From Ruminiclostridium papyrosolvens C7 (GTDB lineage Bacteria; Bacillota; Clostridia; Acetivibrionales; DSM-1351), in assembly GCF_000421965.1 (NCBI RefSeq), contig NZ_ATAY01000094.1:1-64000 (forward strand): 64,000 nt of DNA. Reading direction: 5' to 3'. Numbering within the stretch: position 1 is the stretch's first letter; the number at the start of each line of letters is the position of its first letter. The translations under genes were made by a program, and so were the position numbers. The notes under the pieces are model-generated. The model ran no database searches, was not told the origin of the DNA, and worked only from the letters and a program-made list of their open reading frames with translations. This document shows positions 27,266-36,800 of the stretch, piece after piece.

Positions 27266-27300
27266 CCGTCAACCAGAAGATATTCTCTCTCAATTGACGG
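27266..27300 (-). terminator. Rho-independent terminator of the recombinase array
   Basis: On the minus strand CCGTCAA pairs with TTGACGG and is followed by TTTTTTATTTTT. It lies 39 bases past the stop of the recombinase remnant. Confidence 0.8.
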
Positions 27301-27338
27301 CGTAATCAAATATTATTGTATTCTATTTCTAAATACCC

Positions 27339-27961
27339 CTATTCCCATCTCACCTCACTCCCATCCAGCAACCCCACACTCACCCCATCCTCATAAACTA
27401 CTACCTTCTCAACCAATTTAAAGAACAAATCAGCCTCAAACCTCTCAATTGGCTTTGCACCTTTAACAAAACCTATAAACTTCTTGGCAGTAACCCTCTT
27501 TAATATATTCTCGCTGTTAAATTGACTCTCCCACTTTGTCATATAGTAATCTATATTTTTGCCAATCTCATTAAACTCAAAAACAAATACCTCATATAAA
27601 GAACCTCATCATCAATATGCCTGTTGTCACAGCCCTTTCTTCCTTTAACCGCATACTTATTATTGCACTGCCAAACGGTTCTTTTTAATCTTTCATCATT
27701 AGAGTTCCATATCTTCCTTCCATAGACTCCTCCACAGCAGCCGCAGATAATTCTGTCCATAAATGTGTTATCATTCGTAATATAGTCCATCTTTTGAATA
27801 TTGTACTTCTCCATAAAGGCTTTTCTTCTCTCCCTTTCAAGCTGTACTGCTTTCCACGTGTCTCTATCTATAATTGGTGGGTGGCTCTCCTCAACATAAT
27901 ACTGTGCCACTTCCCCTTTATTCTCTATATGGAAGCTAATTCTTTGTGTTAATGCTTCCAT
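27339..27961 (-). pseudogene. Recombinase C-terminal half, frameshifted
   Basis: The first part (27551-27961) reads ENKGEVAQYYVEESHPPIID, then the zinc ribbon ICGCCGGVYGRKIWNSNDER and HIDDEVLYM, and then runs out of frame. The remainder (27339-27542, MTKWESQFNSENILKRVTAK to the end) is in another frame. Together they match the last 60% of the integrase at 40120-41532. The N-terminal catalytic domain is lost where the gene abuts the end of the upstream recombinase. Confidence 0.8.
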
Positions 27962-29348
27962 TTAGTACAATACCCGATTTAAATTCTATTTGTATTTCTT
28001 TTTCTGATATAACCAATATTTTCTCTATAAGTTTTCTACAATATAAATCATTGTATTCTGTAAGCTCTTGTTTTGATGTTTCAAATATCTCTTCCATTTC
28101 TTTTAACCTTTGCTTCTTATTATCCCATTCTAGATCCTTTAAATTATAAACTTCCTTCTCCTTCTGGATTGGGTCTGTTAACTCTTTTTCTTTTGTAAGA
28201 GTGTCCTCCATTTCTTTTATGAACTGCTCTTTTTTTCTGATTAGTGTTTTGAATACTATGTCAATTGCTTCAAAGAGGTCTTTTTCATAAATTGTTGGTG
28301 CTTGACATGCTTTCGGTCCATTGTGCTGTCGATTACCACACCGCCAAACTATTATCCTTTCTTTCTTAATAGTCCAATGACACCTGTGATACGTTTTCCC
28401 ACATTGGCTGCATTTTATTTTACCACTTAAAGCATACTCGGATTTATAGACTCCCTGATCTTTCTTTTTTAGTCCCATAGTACTTCTTCTATTCAGCTTT
28501 TCTTGCTGCACTTTTATGTATACTTCTTTTGTGATAATAGGCTCATGATTATTTTCTACATAATACTGTCGTTCCTGTCCCGTATTTTTTATTCGTTTCT
28601 TTGTTAAGAAGTCTAACGTAATTGTTTTTTGGAGGAGTGCATTCCCAATATATTTTTCGTTGCCAAGTATCTTTATTATGGTTGAAGGGTACCATTTGGA
28701 ACAGCCAGCAGGAGTTAAGATATTGTCAGCAGTCAAACCGTCAGCTATCTTTTTTGATCCTTTACCCTCGAGATACTCTGTGAATATTCTTTCTACTATC
28801 TTTGCCTCCTCTGGTATTACTACCAACTCTCCAAATCTGTTTTTCGTATATCCGAGGAAACGGTTATGGTTTACTTTTATTATCCCCTGCTGAAAACGGT
28901 GAATTATACCCCATTTTGTATTTAAACTTAAAGTCCTCGATTCCTCCTGTGCAATTCCCCCGAGTAATGTTATTATGAATTCGCCTTTTGAATCCTTGGT
29001 GTCCAAGTTCTCTTTTTCAAAGTATACTGATACTCCCTTTTCTTTCAATAGCCTGATATACTTGATGCATTCAAGTGTATTACGCATAAACCTAGAAATT
29101 GATTTTGTTATGATCATGTCTATTTTGCCATCCATACAGTTTTTGATCATTCTATTGAATTCCGGTCTATTTTTTGCATTTGTTCCGCTTATTCCTTTTT
29201 CTTCATAAACCCCGGCAAATTCCCACTTGTCATTTTCCTTTATATATTCAGTATAATATGATACTTGTGCTTCAATGCTTGTTTGCTGTTCCTCATGTTC
29301 CGTACTTACCCTGCAATATGCACCTACTCGTAGCTTCTTCTGTTTCAT
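27936..29348 (-). CDS. Large serine recombinase
   Basis: An intact recombinase of about 470 residues from ATG 29348. The catalytic domain begins VGAYCRVSTEHEEQQTSIEA with nucleophile S15 and has the conserved GISGTNAKNRPEFNRMI and ITKSISRFMRNTLECI segments. The recombinase domain follows (RFLGYTKNRFGELVVIPEEA), then a zinc ribbon (CSQCGKTYHRC, WRCGNRQHNGPKAC) and a long coiled coil before the C-terminus. Such enzymes integrate or excise mobile elements between short att sites. It overlaps the remnant at 27961 by 26 bases. A hairpin and a 9-codon leader stand between its ribosome site and start. Confidence 0.85.
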   Translation of the reverse strand: MKQKKLRVGAYCRVSTEHEEQQTSIEAQVSYYTEYIKENDKWEFAGVYEEKGISGTNAKNRPEFNRMIKNCMDGKIDMIITKSISRFMRNTLECIKYIRLLKEKGVSVYFEKENLDTKDSKGEFIITLLGGIAQEESRTLSLNTKWGIIHRFQQGIIKVNHNRFLGYTKNRFGELVVIPEEAKIVERIFTEYLEGKGSKKIADGLTADNILTPAGCSKWYPSTIIKILGNEKYIGNALLQKTITLDFLTKKRIKNTGQERQYYVENNHEPIITKEVYIKVQQEKLNRRSTMGLKKKDQGVYKSEYALSGKIKCSQCGKTYHRCHWTIKKERIIVWRCGNRQHNGPKACQAPTIYEKDLFEAIDIVFKTLIRKKEQFIKEMEDTLTKEKELTDPIQKEKEVYNLKDLEWDNKKQRLKEMEEIFETSKQELTEYNDLYCRKLIEKILVISEKEIQIEFKSGIVLNGSINTKN

Positions 29349-29397
29349 TGTTATGCCCATGCCAGTAAATAAAGTGGCATGGGCTCAGTACCTCCCC
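29348..29397 (-). promoter_or_regulatory. Hairpin and leader ORF before the recombinase start
   Basis: GGGGAGG (around 29391-29397) precedes a nine-codon ORF (ATG at 29380, peptide MPLYLLAWA, stop 29351) that ends two bases before the recombinase ATG. A perfect 10-base stem (29355-29364 with 29375-29384) lies exactly between the ribosome site and the recombinase start. Confidence 0.55.
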
Positions 29398-29404
29398 AGA
29401 TTAT

Positions 29405-31960
29405 TTATATAATTTTCTTAGGCTCTTTTTCTATTACAATTCTGTTTATAAACTGAAATAATAAAGTATTATGTTTTGTAACGGTAATCTGTTTTATCAC
29501 TCTTCTAAATAATTGTCCATCGAACTCTAGTTGATTCTTCTTTTCGTATGTCATCAGTTCTGTTTGAAGCTTTTCGTTCCAGTAATCAAAATCATCTATA
29601 GCTGCAGCTCTCCATACCTCATCAACTCTTTTTTTCAATAGCTCTCGGATTTTTCCTTCCGCCTCCATTGCCTCCGATTGGTTACTTTGTGCTTTCTGGA
29701 AGACACGAAGTGTTATTTGTATCTCCTTATCCAGTTGGGTTATCTTTTCGTTTATCACCGGTTTGAAAGAATTCGATATGTCTTTTGTATATGTATATAA
29801 ATTCTTTTTGAGTTGATTTAATACTTCGATAAATTTTTGTTCTAACTGCTTTTCTTCTAGCGCTATACTCATGCAATAAACCTTCCCGCCTTTTACATAG
29901 CTCGTGCACCTCCATAAGTGTCGTATACTTGTTTTGCTTTTACTGGTTTGTCTTTTAAATATACCCCTACACACCTCACATATAACTTTGCCACTGAATG
30001 GATACTGTGCTCTTTGCTTTTCACAATTTGCTAAACTATACTTTTTATATCTAATATTTTTTCCTGTTATTATTTGGTTTGCTTTTTCAAGGGTTTCTTT
30101 TGAGATTATTGCAGGAAAAGTTTCATCACCAATATATTTTGCATTACTCAAAATACCGAATAATGAACCTTTTGTCCACTTTGTTTTGTTTTCGGAAGCT
30201 TTAACGGCTTCTTGGTTCAGCCATGATAGGATTCCACCTTCATTTACTCCTTCGCACGCCATTTCAAATATCTTTTTAATATATACGCCTTTTTCTTCAT
30301 CAATAACTGGTAGTCCATTGTTACCTAAAATATATCCATATGGCAGGTGCCTATTGTTTATCGTCCCAACGCCTATAACCCAGTCTAGCTCCATACCGTT
30401 TTTAAGTCTGAAGCATAAGTTATTTCTTGATTTAACAACTATATCTTTAACCATTGCGTTAAAACAAGCTTCATCAAACTCATCTATAAGACTATGGTTT
30501 TTGATGAATTCTATACTTTTATCCGTTTCCACAAGTGATATGTCTTTGTTAACCATATCCATTGAAATTGTCTGCTTTCTTGTCTTAAGCTCATTAAGTT
30601 TTGTTTTGATTTCATTGATTTTCTGAGTAAATAGAACAGGCTCAAGATGTCCCTTTGCTAGCAACATTTGTAGCATACTTTCTTTTTCTGATAACTCAAT
30701 TATCTGATTATCTATGCCATATATTTTTGTTCGTTCTGCGGTAGATTGTACAAGTTCTTTTAGATATGTCTTATGGGGCAATAGAAGTGTTCTCCAATTT
30801 GAATATAGTTTATTATACATGTCTATAAATGCTAGAATAACTCTATCCTCTCTTACCGCACTCATCTCACAAGATTCTAAATATTCACTGTACTTGCTTT
30901 TGCAAATCAATGCTATATACTTATATTGTTTTGTTGACTGGCAAGTCATTCTTATAAAGGTTCTCCCGCAATTTCCGCAAATAACCTTTCCGGTTAACGG
31001 ATAGCGGTTTGCCATCTTTTTGATTGCTTCCTCATCTATACCTTTTTCTTTTCTCCTTATTTCAAGCAGTTCCTTTACACGTTCAAAATCCTCTCTTGAT
31101 ATGATTGGCTCGTGGTTGTTTTTTATGTAGTATTGAGGCAGTTCACCTTTGTTGCGTTTCCTTTTGAATGTAACACTATCTGCGGTGATTGTTTTTTGAA
31201 GTAAAACATCACCACAGTATTTTTCATTGGTTACCATTCTTCCAATTGTTGACGAACGCCATTTCACTCCTGTTATGGTTGTTATATTTTCTTCATTTAA
31301 ACTCCTTGCAATGCTACCCGTTCCTTTACCACCAAGATATTCTCTAAATACTCTTTTTACAATTTGTGCTTCAGCCTGATTAATAACCAGATCTCCGTTT
31401 TCATCCTTGTCATAGCCCATAATTTTAATTGGTGATATTTGAAACTTACCTTGCTTGTATCTTTTCTGGTTGGACCACCTTATATTTGATGAAATTGAAG
31501 CTGCCTCTTCTTGCGCTAAGGAGCTGAGGACAGAAAGGATCAATTCGCTCTCCTGCGATACGGTGTTTATATTCTCCTTCTCAAAATATACAGTAACTCC
31601 TAAAGATTTTAGCTTTCTTACAGTTTCTATACAATCAGCGGTATTCCGTGCAAACCTTGAGATGGACTTTGTAATCACCATATCTATTCTGCCGTTTTCA
31701 CAATCATTAATTAGTCTCATGAATTCAGGCCTTATTTCTTTTTTAGTACCACTTATACCTTCGTCTGCGTAAATCCCGGCTAACTCCCATTGGTCGTTGC
31801 TTTTAATATATTTTTTGTAATGGCTAACCTGTGCCTCGAATGAATTTTCCTGTTCCTTATGTGTGGAACTGACTCGGCAGTACGCGCAAACTCTAGTTTT
31901 TCTGTTACTAGATGCTTCGCTCTCAGTATTACTTTTTTCAATAACAGTAACATTTTTCAC
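29405..31960 (-). CDS. Double-module large serine recombinase (fusion)
   Basis: An 851-residue protein, about 1.6 times the usual length. Residues 20-530 form a complete large serine recombinase: catalytic RVCAYCRVSS with S31, DEGISGTKKEIRPEF, KIMGYDKDENGDLVINQAEA, zinc ribbon CGNCGRTF, coiled coil. From about 540 a second recombinase domain (LPYGYILGNNGLPVIDEEKG) with its own zinc ribbon (CEVCRGIFKR, LWRCTSYVKGG) and coiled coil follows, without a second catalytic domain. The tandem copy at 32255-34790 has the same parts as two overlapping genes, so this copy is either a fusion or the unsplit form. The extra DNA-binding module could change att-site reading. Confidence 0.8.
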   Translation of the reverse strand: MKNVTVIEKSNTESEASSNRKTRVCAYCRVSSTHKEQENSFEAQVSHYKKYIKSNDQWELAGIYADEGISGTKKEIRPEFMRLINDCENGRIDMVITKSISRFARNTADCIETVRKLKSLGVTVYFEKENINTVSQESELILSVLSSLAQEEAASISSNIRWSNQKRYKQGKFQISPIKIMGYDKDENGDLVINQAEAQIVKRVFREYLGGKGTGSIARSLNEENITTITGVKWRSSTIGRMVTNEKYCGDVLLQKTITADSVTFKRKRNKGELPQYYIKNNHEPIISREDFERVKELLEIRRKEKGIDEEAIKKMANRYPLTGKVICGNCGRTFIRMTCQSTKQYKYIALICKSKYSEYLESCEMSAVREDRVILAFIDMYNKLYSNWRTLLLPHKTYLKELVQSTAERTKIYGIDNQIIELSEKESMLQMLLAKGHLEPVLFTQKINEIKTKLNELKTRKQTISMDMVNKDISLVETDKSIEFIKNHSLIDEFDEACFNAMVKDIVVKSRNNLCFRLKNGMELDWVIGVGTINNRHLPYGYILGNNGLPVIDEEKGVYIKKIFEMACEGVNEGGILSWLNQEAVKASENKTKWTKGSLFGILSNAKYIGDETFPAIISKETLEKANQIITGKNIRYKKYSLANCEKQRAQYPFSGKVICEVCRGIFKRQTSKSKTSIRHLWRCTSYVKGGKVYCMSIALEEKQLEQKFIEVLNQLKKNLYTYTKDISNSFKPVINEKITQLDKEIQITLRVFQKAQSNQSEAMEAEGKIRELLKKRVDEVWRAAAIDDFDYWNEKLQTELMTYEKKNQLEFDGQLFRRVIKQITVTKHNTLLFQFINRIVIEKEPKKII

Positions 31961-31982
31961 TACTAATCCCTCCCCTTCTTCT

Positions 31983-32027
31983 AAAGTAGTGCTGCTATGT
32001 TACCGTACTAATTTTGTGAATTCAAGT
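31983..32027 (-). repeat. Upstream repeat shared by two recombinase units (copy 1)
   Basis: AAAGTAGTGCT, GCTATGTTACCGTACTAATT and GAATTCAAGT recur at 34815-34856 with a few changes. Both copies lie directly upstream of a recombinase start, showing that the roughly 2.8-kb unit was duplicated with its promoter region. Confidence 0.7.
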
Positions 32028-32082
32028 ATGTCATTTAAGCTTCTTTTAAATTAGATATATTCGCAGTCGCCTCATAATAAAA

Positions 32083-32118
32083 ATCCTCCAATTGAAGTTT
32101 TATCTTCGGTTGGAGGAT
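32083..32118 (-). terminator. Stem-loop between recombinase units
   Basis: A 15-base stem with two G-U pairs (ATCCTCCAATTGAAG, CTTCGGTTGGAGGAT) and a six-base loop lies between the two tandem recombinase units. Confidence 0.7.
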
Positions 32119-32254
32119 CTGTTGTCCATTGGTTTGCTTGCTATTTAGTTATGTATAGCCCTTACTTTTTAATTATTTACACGTGAAGTTTGTTAATAAC
32201 ACCAAGCAAAAATATTACTTGATTAGTTCTTCTTTTTCATTGGTTGATATACCT

Positions 32255-33193
32255 TTATTTCTTTTCAATTTCAATTCCGTTTATAAACTGAAATAATAGA
32301 GTATTTTGTTTTGTAAAGGTAACTTGTTTTACCACTCTCCTAAATAATTGTCCATCGAACTCTAGTTGCTTCTTTTCGTATGTCATTAGCTCTTTCTTGA
32401 GTTTTTCATTCAAATATTCAAAATCATCTATAGCTGAAGCCTTCCATATCTCTTTTGTTCTATTTTTCAATAGTTCATGGATTTTTTCTTTTGCCTCCAG
32501 TACATCCCCTTGGTTTCTTTGTGCTTTTTGGAAGTCATCGAGCATTATTTGTAGTTCCTTATCCAGTTCGGTTATCTTTTCGTTTATCGCCGGTTTGAAA
32601 GAATTCGACATGTCTTTTGCATATGTATCAAAATTCTTTTTGAGTTGATTTAATACTTCGATAAATTTTTGTTCTAACTCACTTTCTTCAATTTCTATAC
32701 TCCTGCAATAAACCTTTCCTCCTTTGATATAGTTCCGACACCTCCATAAGTGAAATATGGCAGTTTTGGTTTTCCGATTTTTTCTTGTAAATGTACCTCC
32801 ACATACCTCACATATAACTTTTCCACTAAGTGAATAATTTGCTCTTTGCTCTGTACAATTTGCTATACTATTCTTTTTATATCGGATATATTTTTCCCTT
32901 TTTATTTTATTCAATTTTTCTAAGGTTTCATTTGATACTATTGCAGGAAAAATTTCGTCACCTGCATATTTTTTGTTCTCCAAAATACTATATATTACAC
33001 CTCTCCCCCACTTTGATTTATTTGTGGCGGTTTTAACACTTTCTTGGTTTAACCATGATATGATTCCACTTTCACTTATCCCTTCGCTAGCCATTTCAAA
33101 TATCTTTTTAATATATACTCCTTTTTCTTCATCAATAACTGGTAGTCCATTATTCCCACGAGTATATCCAAACGGTAGGTTTTTACAGAACAT
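32255..33193 (-). CDS. Catalytic-domain-less recombinase-like protein (second gene of split pair)
   Basis: About 312 residues from ATG 33193 (MFCKNLPFGYTRGNNGLPVI), with a G-rich ribosome site overlapping the end of the upstream gene. It has a recombinase domain (DEEKGVYIKKIFEMASEG), a zinc ribbon (CEVCGGTFTRK, LWRCRNYIKGG) and a coiled-coil C-terminus. There is no resolvase catalytic domain. It corresponds to residues 540-851 of the fused protein at 29405-31960. It overlaps the upstream recombinase by 11 bases, suggesting coupled translation and a partner complex. A frameshift splitting one gene in two is the alternative. Confidence 0.7.
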   Translation of the reverse strand: MFCKNLPFGYTRGNNGLPVIDEEKGVYIKKIFEMASEGISESGIISWLNQESVKTATNKSKWGRGVIYSILENKKYAGDEIFPAIVSNETLEKLNKIKREKYIRYKKNSIANCTEQRANYSLSGKVICEVCGGTFTRKNRKTKTAIFHLWRCRNYIKGGKVYCRSIEIEESELEQKFIEVLNQLKKNFDTYAKDMSNSFKPAINEKITELDKELQIMLDDFQKAQRNQGDVLEAKEKIHELLKNRTKEIWKASAIDDFEYLNEKLKKELMTYEKKQLEFDGQLFRRVVKQVTFTKQNTLLFQFINGIEIEKK

Positions 33194-34790
33194 CGTCTTC
33201 ACCCCCCATAAATTCATCAAGCTCCATACCGTTTTTAAGTCTAAAGCACAAGTTATTTCTTGATTTGACAACTATGTCTTTAACAATTGCGTTAAAACAA
33301 TCCTCATCAAACTCATCTATATAAGTATAATTTTTGATGAATTCTATACTTTTCTCCGTTTCCGCAAGTAATATGTCTTGATTAACTATGCTCGTTGAAA
33401 TAGCCTGCTTTCTTGCCTTAATTTCATTAATTTTTGCTGTAGTCTCATTGATATTCTTGTTAAAAAGAGCTGGCTCAATACTTCCCTTTGCCAGAAGTAT
33501 TTTCTGCATACTTTCTTGCTCTGCCAACTCAATTATCTGATTATCTATATTATATATTTCTGTTCGGTCCGCAGTGGATTGTACAAGTTTTTTTAGATAA
33601 GTTCTATACGGTAATAGGAGTGTTCTCCAATTTGAATACAGTCGGTTGCTCATATTTATAAATGCTTGATGAAGTCCTTTTTGCATGACTGGTCTTGCGT
33701 TGCAATCCATTATCTTCTCTGCTTCAGTGGATGAACAAACATATACTACACTCCGATATTTATTTGAGGTGTTGTATATAGATCTTTTGTAATGGTTTCC
33801 GCAGTTTCCGCATATAATCTTTCCAGTCAGCGGATAACGTTTTCTCATTTTTTTGATTACTTCTTCATCTATTCCTTGTTTCTTTTTTCTTATTTCAATA
33901 AGTTCCTTTACTCGTTCAAAGTCCTCTCTCGATATAATGGGCTCATGGTTATTCTTTATATAGTATTGCGGTAGTTCCCCTTTGTTACTTTTTCTTTTAA
34001 ATGTAACACTATCTGCTGTGATTGTTTTTTGAAGCAAAGCATCCCCGCAGTACTTTTCATTACCCAACATCCTCCTAATTGTGGAGCCATACCATTTCGT
34101 GCCCGTAATAGTTGGTATATTTTCTTCATTTAGAGTTCTAGCAATTCCAGCACTTCCCTTACCTCCAATATATTCTCTAAATATTCTTTTTACAATTTCT
34201 GCTTCAGCTTGATTAATAACCAGATCTCCATTTCCATCCTTGTCATAGCCCATGAATTTTGCAGTTGCTATTTGAAACTTTCCTTGCTTGTACCTTCTCT
34301 GGTTAGCCCACCTTATATTTGATGACATTGAAGCTGCCTCTTCTTGCGCTAAGGAGCTGAGGACAGAAAGTATGAGTTCACTCTCTTGCGACATAGAGTT
34401 GATATTCTCCTTCTCGAAATATACAGTGACCCCTAAAGACTTTAGCTTTCTTATAGTCTCTATACAATCAGCGGTGTTACGCGCAAACCTTGAGATGGAC
34501 TTGGTAATCACCATATCTATTCTGCCGTTTTCACAGTCATTAATCAATCTCATGAATTCAGGTCTTATTTCCTTTTTGGTTCCACTAATCCCTTCATCAG
34601 AGTAAATACCAGCAAACTCCCATTGAGAGTTGCTTTGAATATATTTGGTATAATGGCTTGCCTGTGCTTCAAATGAATTTTGCTGTTCCTTATGCATGGA
34701 ACTAACTCTGCAGTACGCACAAACTCGTATTTTCCTATTATCAGCCGCTTTGCTCTCACTGCTTGCTTCAATAACAGTAACCTTTTTCAC
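33183..34790 (-). CDS. Large serine recombinase (first gene of split pair)
   Basis: 535 residues. The catalytic domain has RVCAYCRVSSMHKEQQNSFE with nucleophile at residue 30, followed by DEGISGTKKEIRPEFMRLIN and ITKSISRFARNTADCIETI. The recombinase domain (FMGYDKDGNGDLVINQAEAE), zinc ribbon (CGNCGNHYKRS) and coiled coil follow. It is closely similar to the first 530 residues of the protein at 29405-31960, so the two loci are tandem duplicates. It ends ELDEFMGGEDDVL, where the fused homologue reads straight into its second module. Confidence 0.85.
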   Translation of the reverse strand: MKKVTVIEASSESKAADNRKIRVCAYCRVSSMHKEQQNSFEAQASHYTKYIQSNSQWEFAGIYSDEGISGTKKEIRPEFMRLINDCENGRIDMVITKSISRFARNTADCIETIRKLKSLGVTVYFEKENINSMSQESELILSVLSSLAQEEAASMSSNIRWANQRRYKQGKFQIATAKFMGYDKDGNGDLVINQAEAEIVKRIFREYIGGKGSAGIARTLNEENIPTITGTKWYGSTIRRMLGNEKYCGDALLQKTITADSVTFKRKSNKGELPQYYIKNNHEPIISREDFERVKELIEIRKKKQGIDEEVIKKMRKRYPLTGKIICGNCGNHYKRSIYNTSNKYRSVVYVCSSTEAEKIMDCNARPVMQKGLHQAFINMSNRLYSNWRTLLLPYRTYLKKLVQSTADRTEIYNIDNQIIELAEQESMQKILLAKGSIEPALFNKNINETTAKINEIKARKQAISTSIVNQDILLAETEKSIEFIKNYTYIDEFDEDCFNAIVKDIVVKSRNNLCFRLKNGMELDEFMGGEDDVL

Positions 34791-35158
34791 AACGCTCTCC
34801 TCCTCTTCTTTTAAAAAGTAGTGCTATGTTACCGTACTAATTTGAGGAATTCAAGTTAAATATATATGTCTCTATTTAGTTAATTCAATTTGCTAAAATT
34901 ACTGCTGAGCATGGAATGGAAAATTCGTGAAAACGATTTGCTTATCTGCGTGAAGTCGCTGAATGATCTGCAATTTGACTTGTATGGTCTACTGAGGTAA
35001 AAAAATCCGATTAGTTATCGGATTGGCATAGAGAAGCACCCCTTAGTAAACTATTTTATAATAGTCTCTGGCTTTGGGGTGCACTTGAAATTGGCATTGC
35101 TAATTAATAAAACTTAATACCTATCGGTAGAAATATTATCCTAATTACATTTGAGATA
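34791..35158. other. Intergenic region between recombinase array and lipoprotein gene
   Basis: It contains the second upstream repeat (34815-34856), a stem-loop AATCCGA/TCGGATT near 34988-35010, and a larger pairing of GCACCCC (near 35036) with GGGGTGC (near 35077). These may end the lipoprotein transcript. No gene was seen. Confidence 0.5.
34815..34856 (-). repeat. Upstream repeat shared by two recombinase units (copy 2)
   Basis: The sister of the repeat at 31983-32027 (AAAGTAGTGCTATGTTACCG, then ACTAATTTGAGGAATTCAAGT with a few changes), immediately upstream of the split recombinase pair. Confidence 0.7.
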
Positions 35159-35791
35159 CTATTTCTGCAAACTTTTTAAATCTTCAGGTAAAAGCATCGA
35201 CGCAAATTCTGACGGATCTTTTTCTATGTATTCAATACCATTGACAATCCACTTATCGTTATCTTTAATGTACTTAATTTTAACAATTTGATTATTTTGC
35301 AATTTGTGTTCACTAATTGCATCTTTTTTCGCGCCATTTGCAATTACACAATAAGGATCAATATTTTTAACATCATCGCCGTTACTTTTTCCTATGTTTA
35401 TTTTATTAAATTCTTCACGGTTAAAAAGCTTTTTTAATCTCCATATGTTTCTGACAATACCATCCTTATCATAAAAAACAAACAATTTACTTTCATCATC
35501 CATATTCCTAATTTCATACGAATAATCATCGGCAGAGCGTACAATGTCAGGACTGCCATATAAATGTTGTATTGAATCTTTTTTGTTAACAAAAGATAAA
35601 CTTCGTCTTATCTCATATGGGAGGTTTATCTCGTCGGGTATTTTCTTTTGTACATCTTTCCGGTATTGTTTAGAAATATCTGTGTTTTCTTCAATAGCAT
35701 TAGTACTTTGACTTGTAAGCTTATTAACACCACATCCGCAAAGGGCTAAACTTATTAATACTGCAAAAATTATAATTCTATTAATTTTCAT
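35159..35791 (-). CDS. Putative lipoprotein
   Basis: 210 residues. The signal sequence MKINRIIIFAVLISLALCGC has a lipobox-like Leu-Cys-Gly-Cys with Cys20 as the probable lipidated residue. The mature part is charged and mixed alpha/beta, with no recognised catalytic motif. AGGGAGG precedes the ATG. It lies downstream of a broken secreted peptidase-like gene on the same strand and could be co-transcribed with it. Function unknown. Confidence 0.65.
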   Translation of the reverse strand: MKINRIIIFAVLISLALCGCGVNKLTSQSTNAIEENTDISKQYRKDVQKKIPDEINLPYEIRRSLSFVNKKDSIQHLYGSPDIVRSADDYSYEIRNMDDESKLFVFYDKDGIVRNIWRLKKLFNREEFNKINIGKSNGDDVKNIDPYCVIANGAKKDAISEHKLQNNQIVKIKYIKDNDKWIVNGIEYIEKDPSEFASMLLPEDLKSLQK

Positions 35792-35837
35792 ATCAATTTA
35801 AAACCTCCCTCAAATATTTGGGGTTCAAAAGATATAC

Positions 35838-36431
35838 TTAATTTGATACAGCAATATAAACAGTTGCACTATTATAATAATTTGAGTAACCCGCAGCATT
35901 CCAACTAAATGTGCTTGGATTTATTTGTCCATCATTTATAGATGGGTTAGAGCCGTGTTTTTCTGACCAATCTCCATTACTGTGCTGTAACATAAAGTGA
36001 TAATCTGCTTCACCATATTCTTGTAATATACTCCCATCACCATCGAAATCATGCATGCCAGTTCTAACAGCTATCCTTCGTTCAGAAGAACTTATTGTTG
36101 AAGTAGCACTAGTGATAAATCTGGCAGTTCTGTAAAGCTTTTGTAAATCAGCAATAACATTGTTTGCTATATTTTTTACGTCAAAGTAACTTCTTATCTG
36201 AGACTGAGTATAGCCTGACGGTAAAGCGCCATTTGGGTTTGAAAGATCTCCATGATTAAGTGCAAAATTAAATGCCATAGCATAACCTTAGCAATTAGGA
36301 GATACAGTATTAATTGCAGAATAAGGCCAAGCACAACCATATGTTGTTGCAGTTGCACTAAGTGAAATTAAATTATCCCATGGTTTTACAAAATCTGTTA
36401 AACCGTTGTTCTTTTGTTGTACATTATTCTT
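35838..36431 (-). pseudogene. Peptidase-like protein interrupted by a stop codon
   Basis: One frame is open on both sides of a TAA at 36288-36290. Upstream it reads GLTDFVKPWDNLISLSATAT and CAWPYSAINTVSPNC; downstream it reads GYAMAFNFALNHGDLSNP. The downstream ORF alone (ATG 36278, 146 residues) has no good ribosome site. The Cys before G-Y-A-M and the later DYHFMLQHSNGDWSEKHG look like the Cys and His regions of papain-fold hydrolases. The N-terminus is also missing because the frame opens at a stop in front of 36431. The function call is tentative. Confidence 0.5.
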
Positions 36432-36690
36432 TTAAAGATAATAGGCATAAAATTTCGATTATCATAAAAGAAATTAAAAAAAGAGGGATGAGTAGTAGTT
36501 TTTGGTAATTAGTAGTAGAACTATAAATTCCAATAAAGATAATAAAAGATTGCATTAAAAAACGGAATAATTTAATTGGTTTGCTATAATGGAGATAATA
36601 TTTTTCATTACAGGAATTACATCTCTCTTTAAATAATAGCTTAAAATTTAATTCCTGTTTTTGTTTACATATAGGGCATCCTATTTTCAT
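36424..36690 (-). CDS. Small zinc-ribbon membrane protein
   Basis: 88 residues from ATG 36690, ten bases after AAGGAG (the frame continues to 36738 without a site). The N-terminus MKIGCPICKQKQELNFK and CNSCNEKYYLHY provide two CxxC pairs, a zinc ribbon. Two membrane helices follow (FLMQSFIIFIGIYSS, LLLIPLFLISFMIIEILCL). No function was recognised. Confidence 0.6.
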   Translation of the reverse strand: MKIGCPICKQKQELNFKLLFKERCNSCNEKYYLHYSKPIKLFRFLMQSFIIFIGIYSSTTNYQKLLLIPLFLISFMIIEILCLLSLKE

Positions 36691-36800
36691 TAATTTTATT
36701 CTCCTTAAATGTATGTATCTTAATAAATCACTTTCCAAAAAATCTTAATATACTATACGAAAAGTTGTTGGTCTGTAGCAGATTGAATTTTCTTTGCTAG

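Noticed and set aside
29904..30626. 240-codon plus-strand ORF inside the fused recombinase
   Set aside because: It lies entirely antisense to conserved recombinase domains and contains no recognisable motif.
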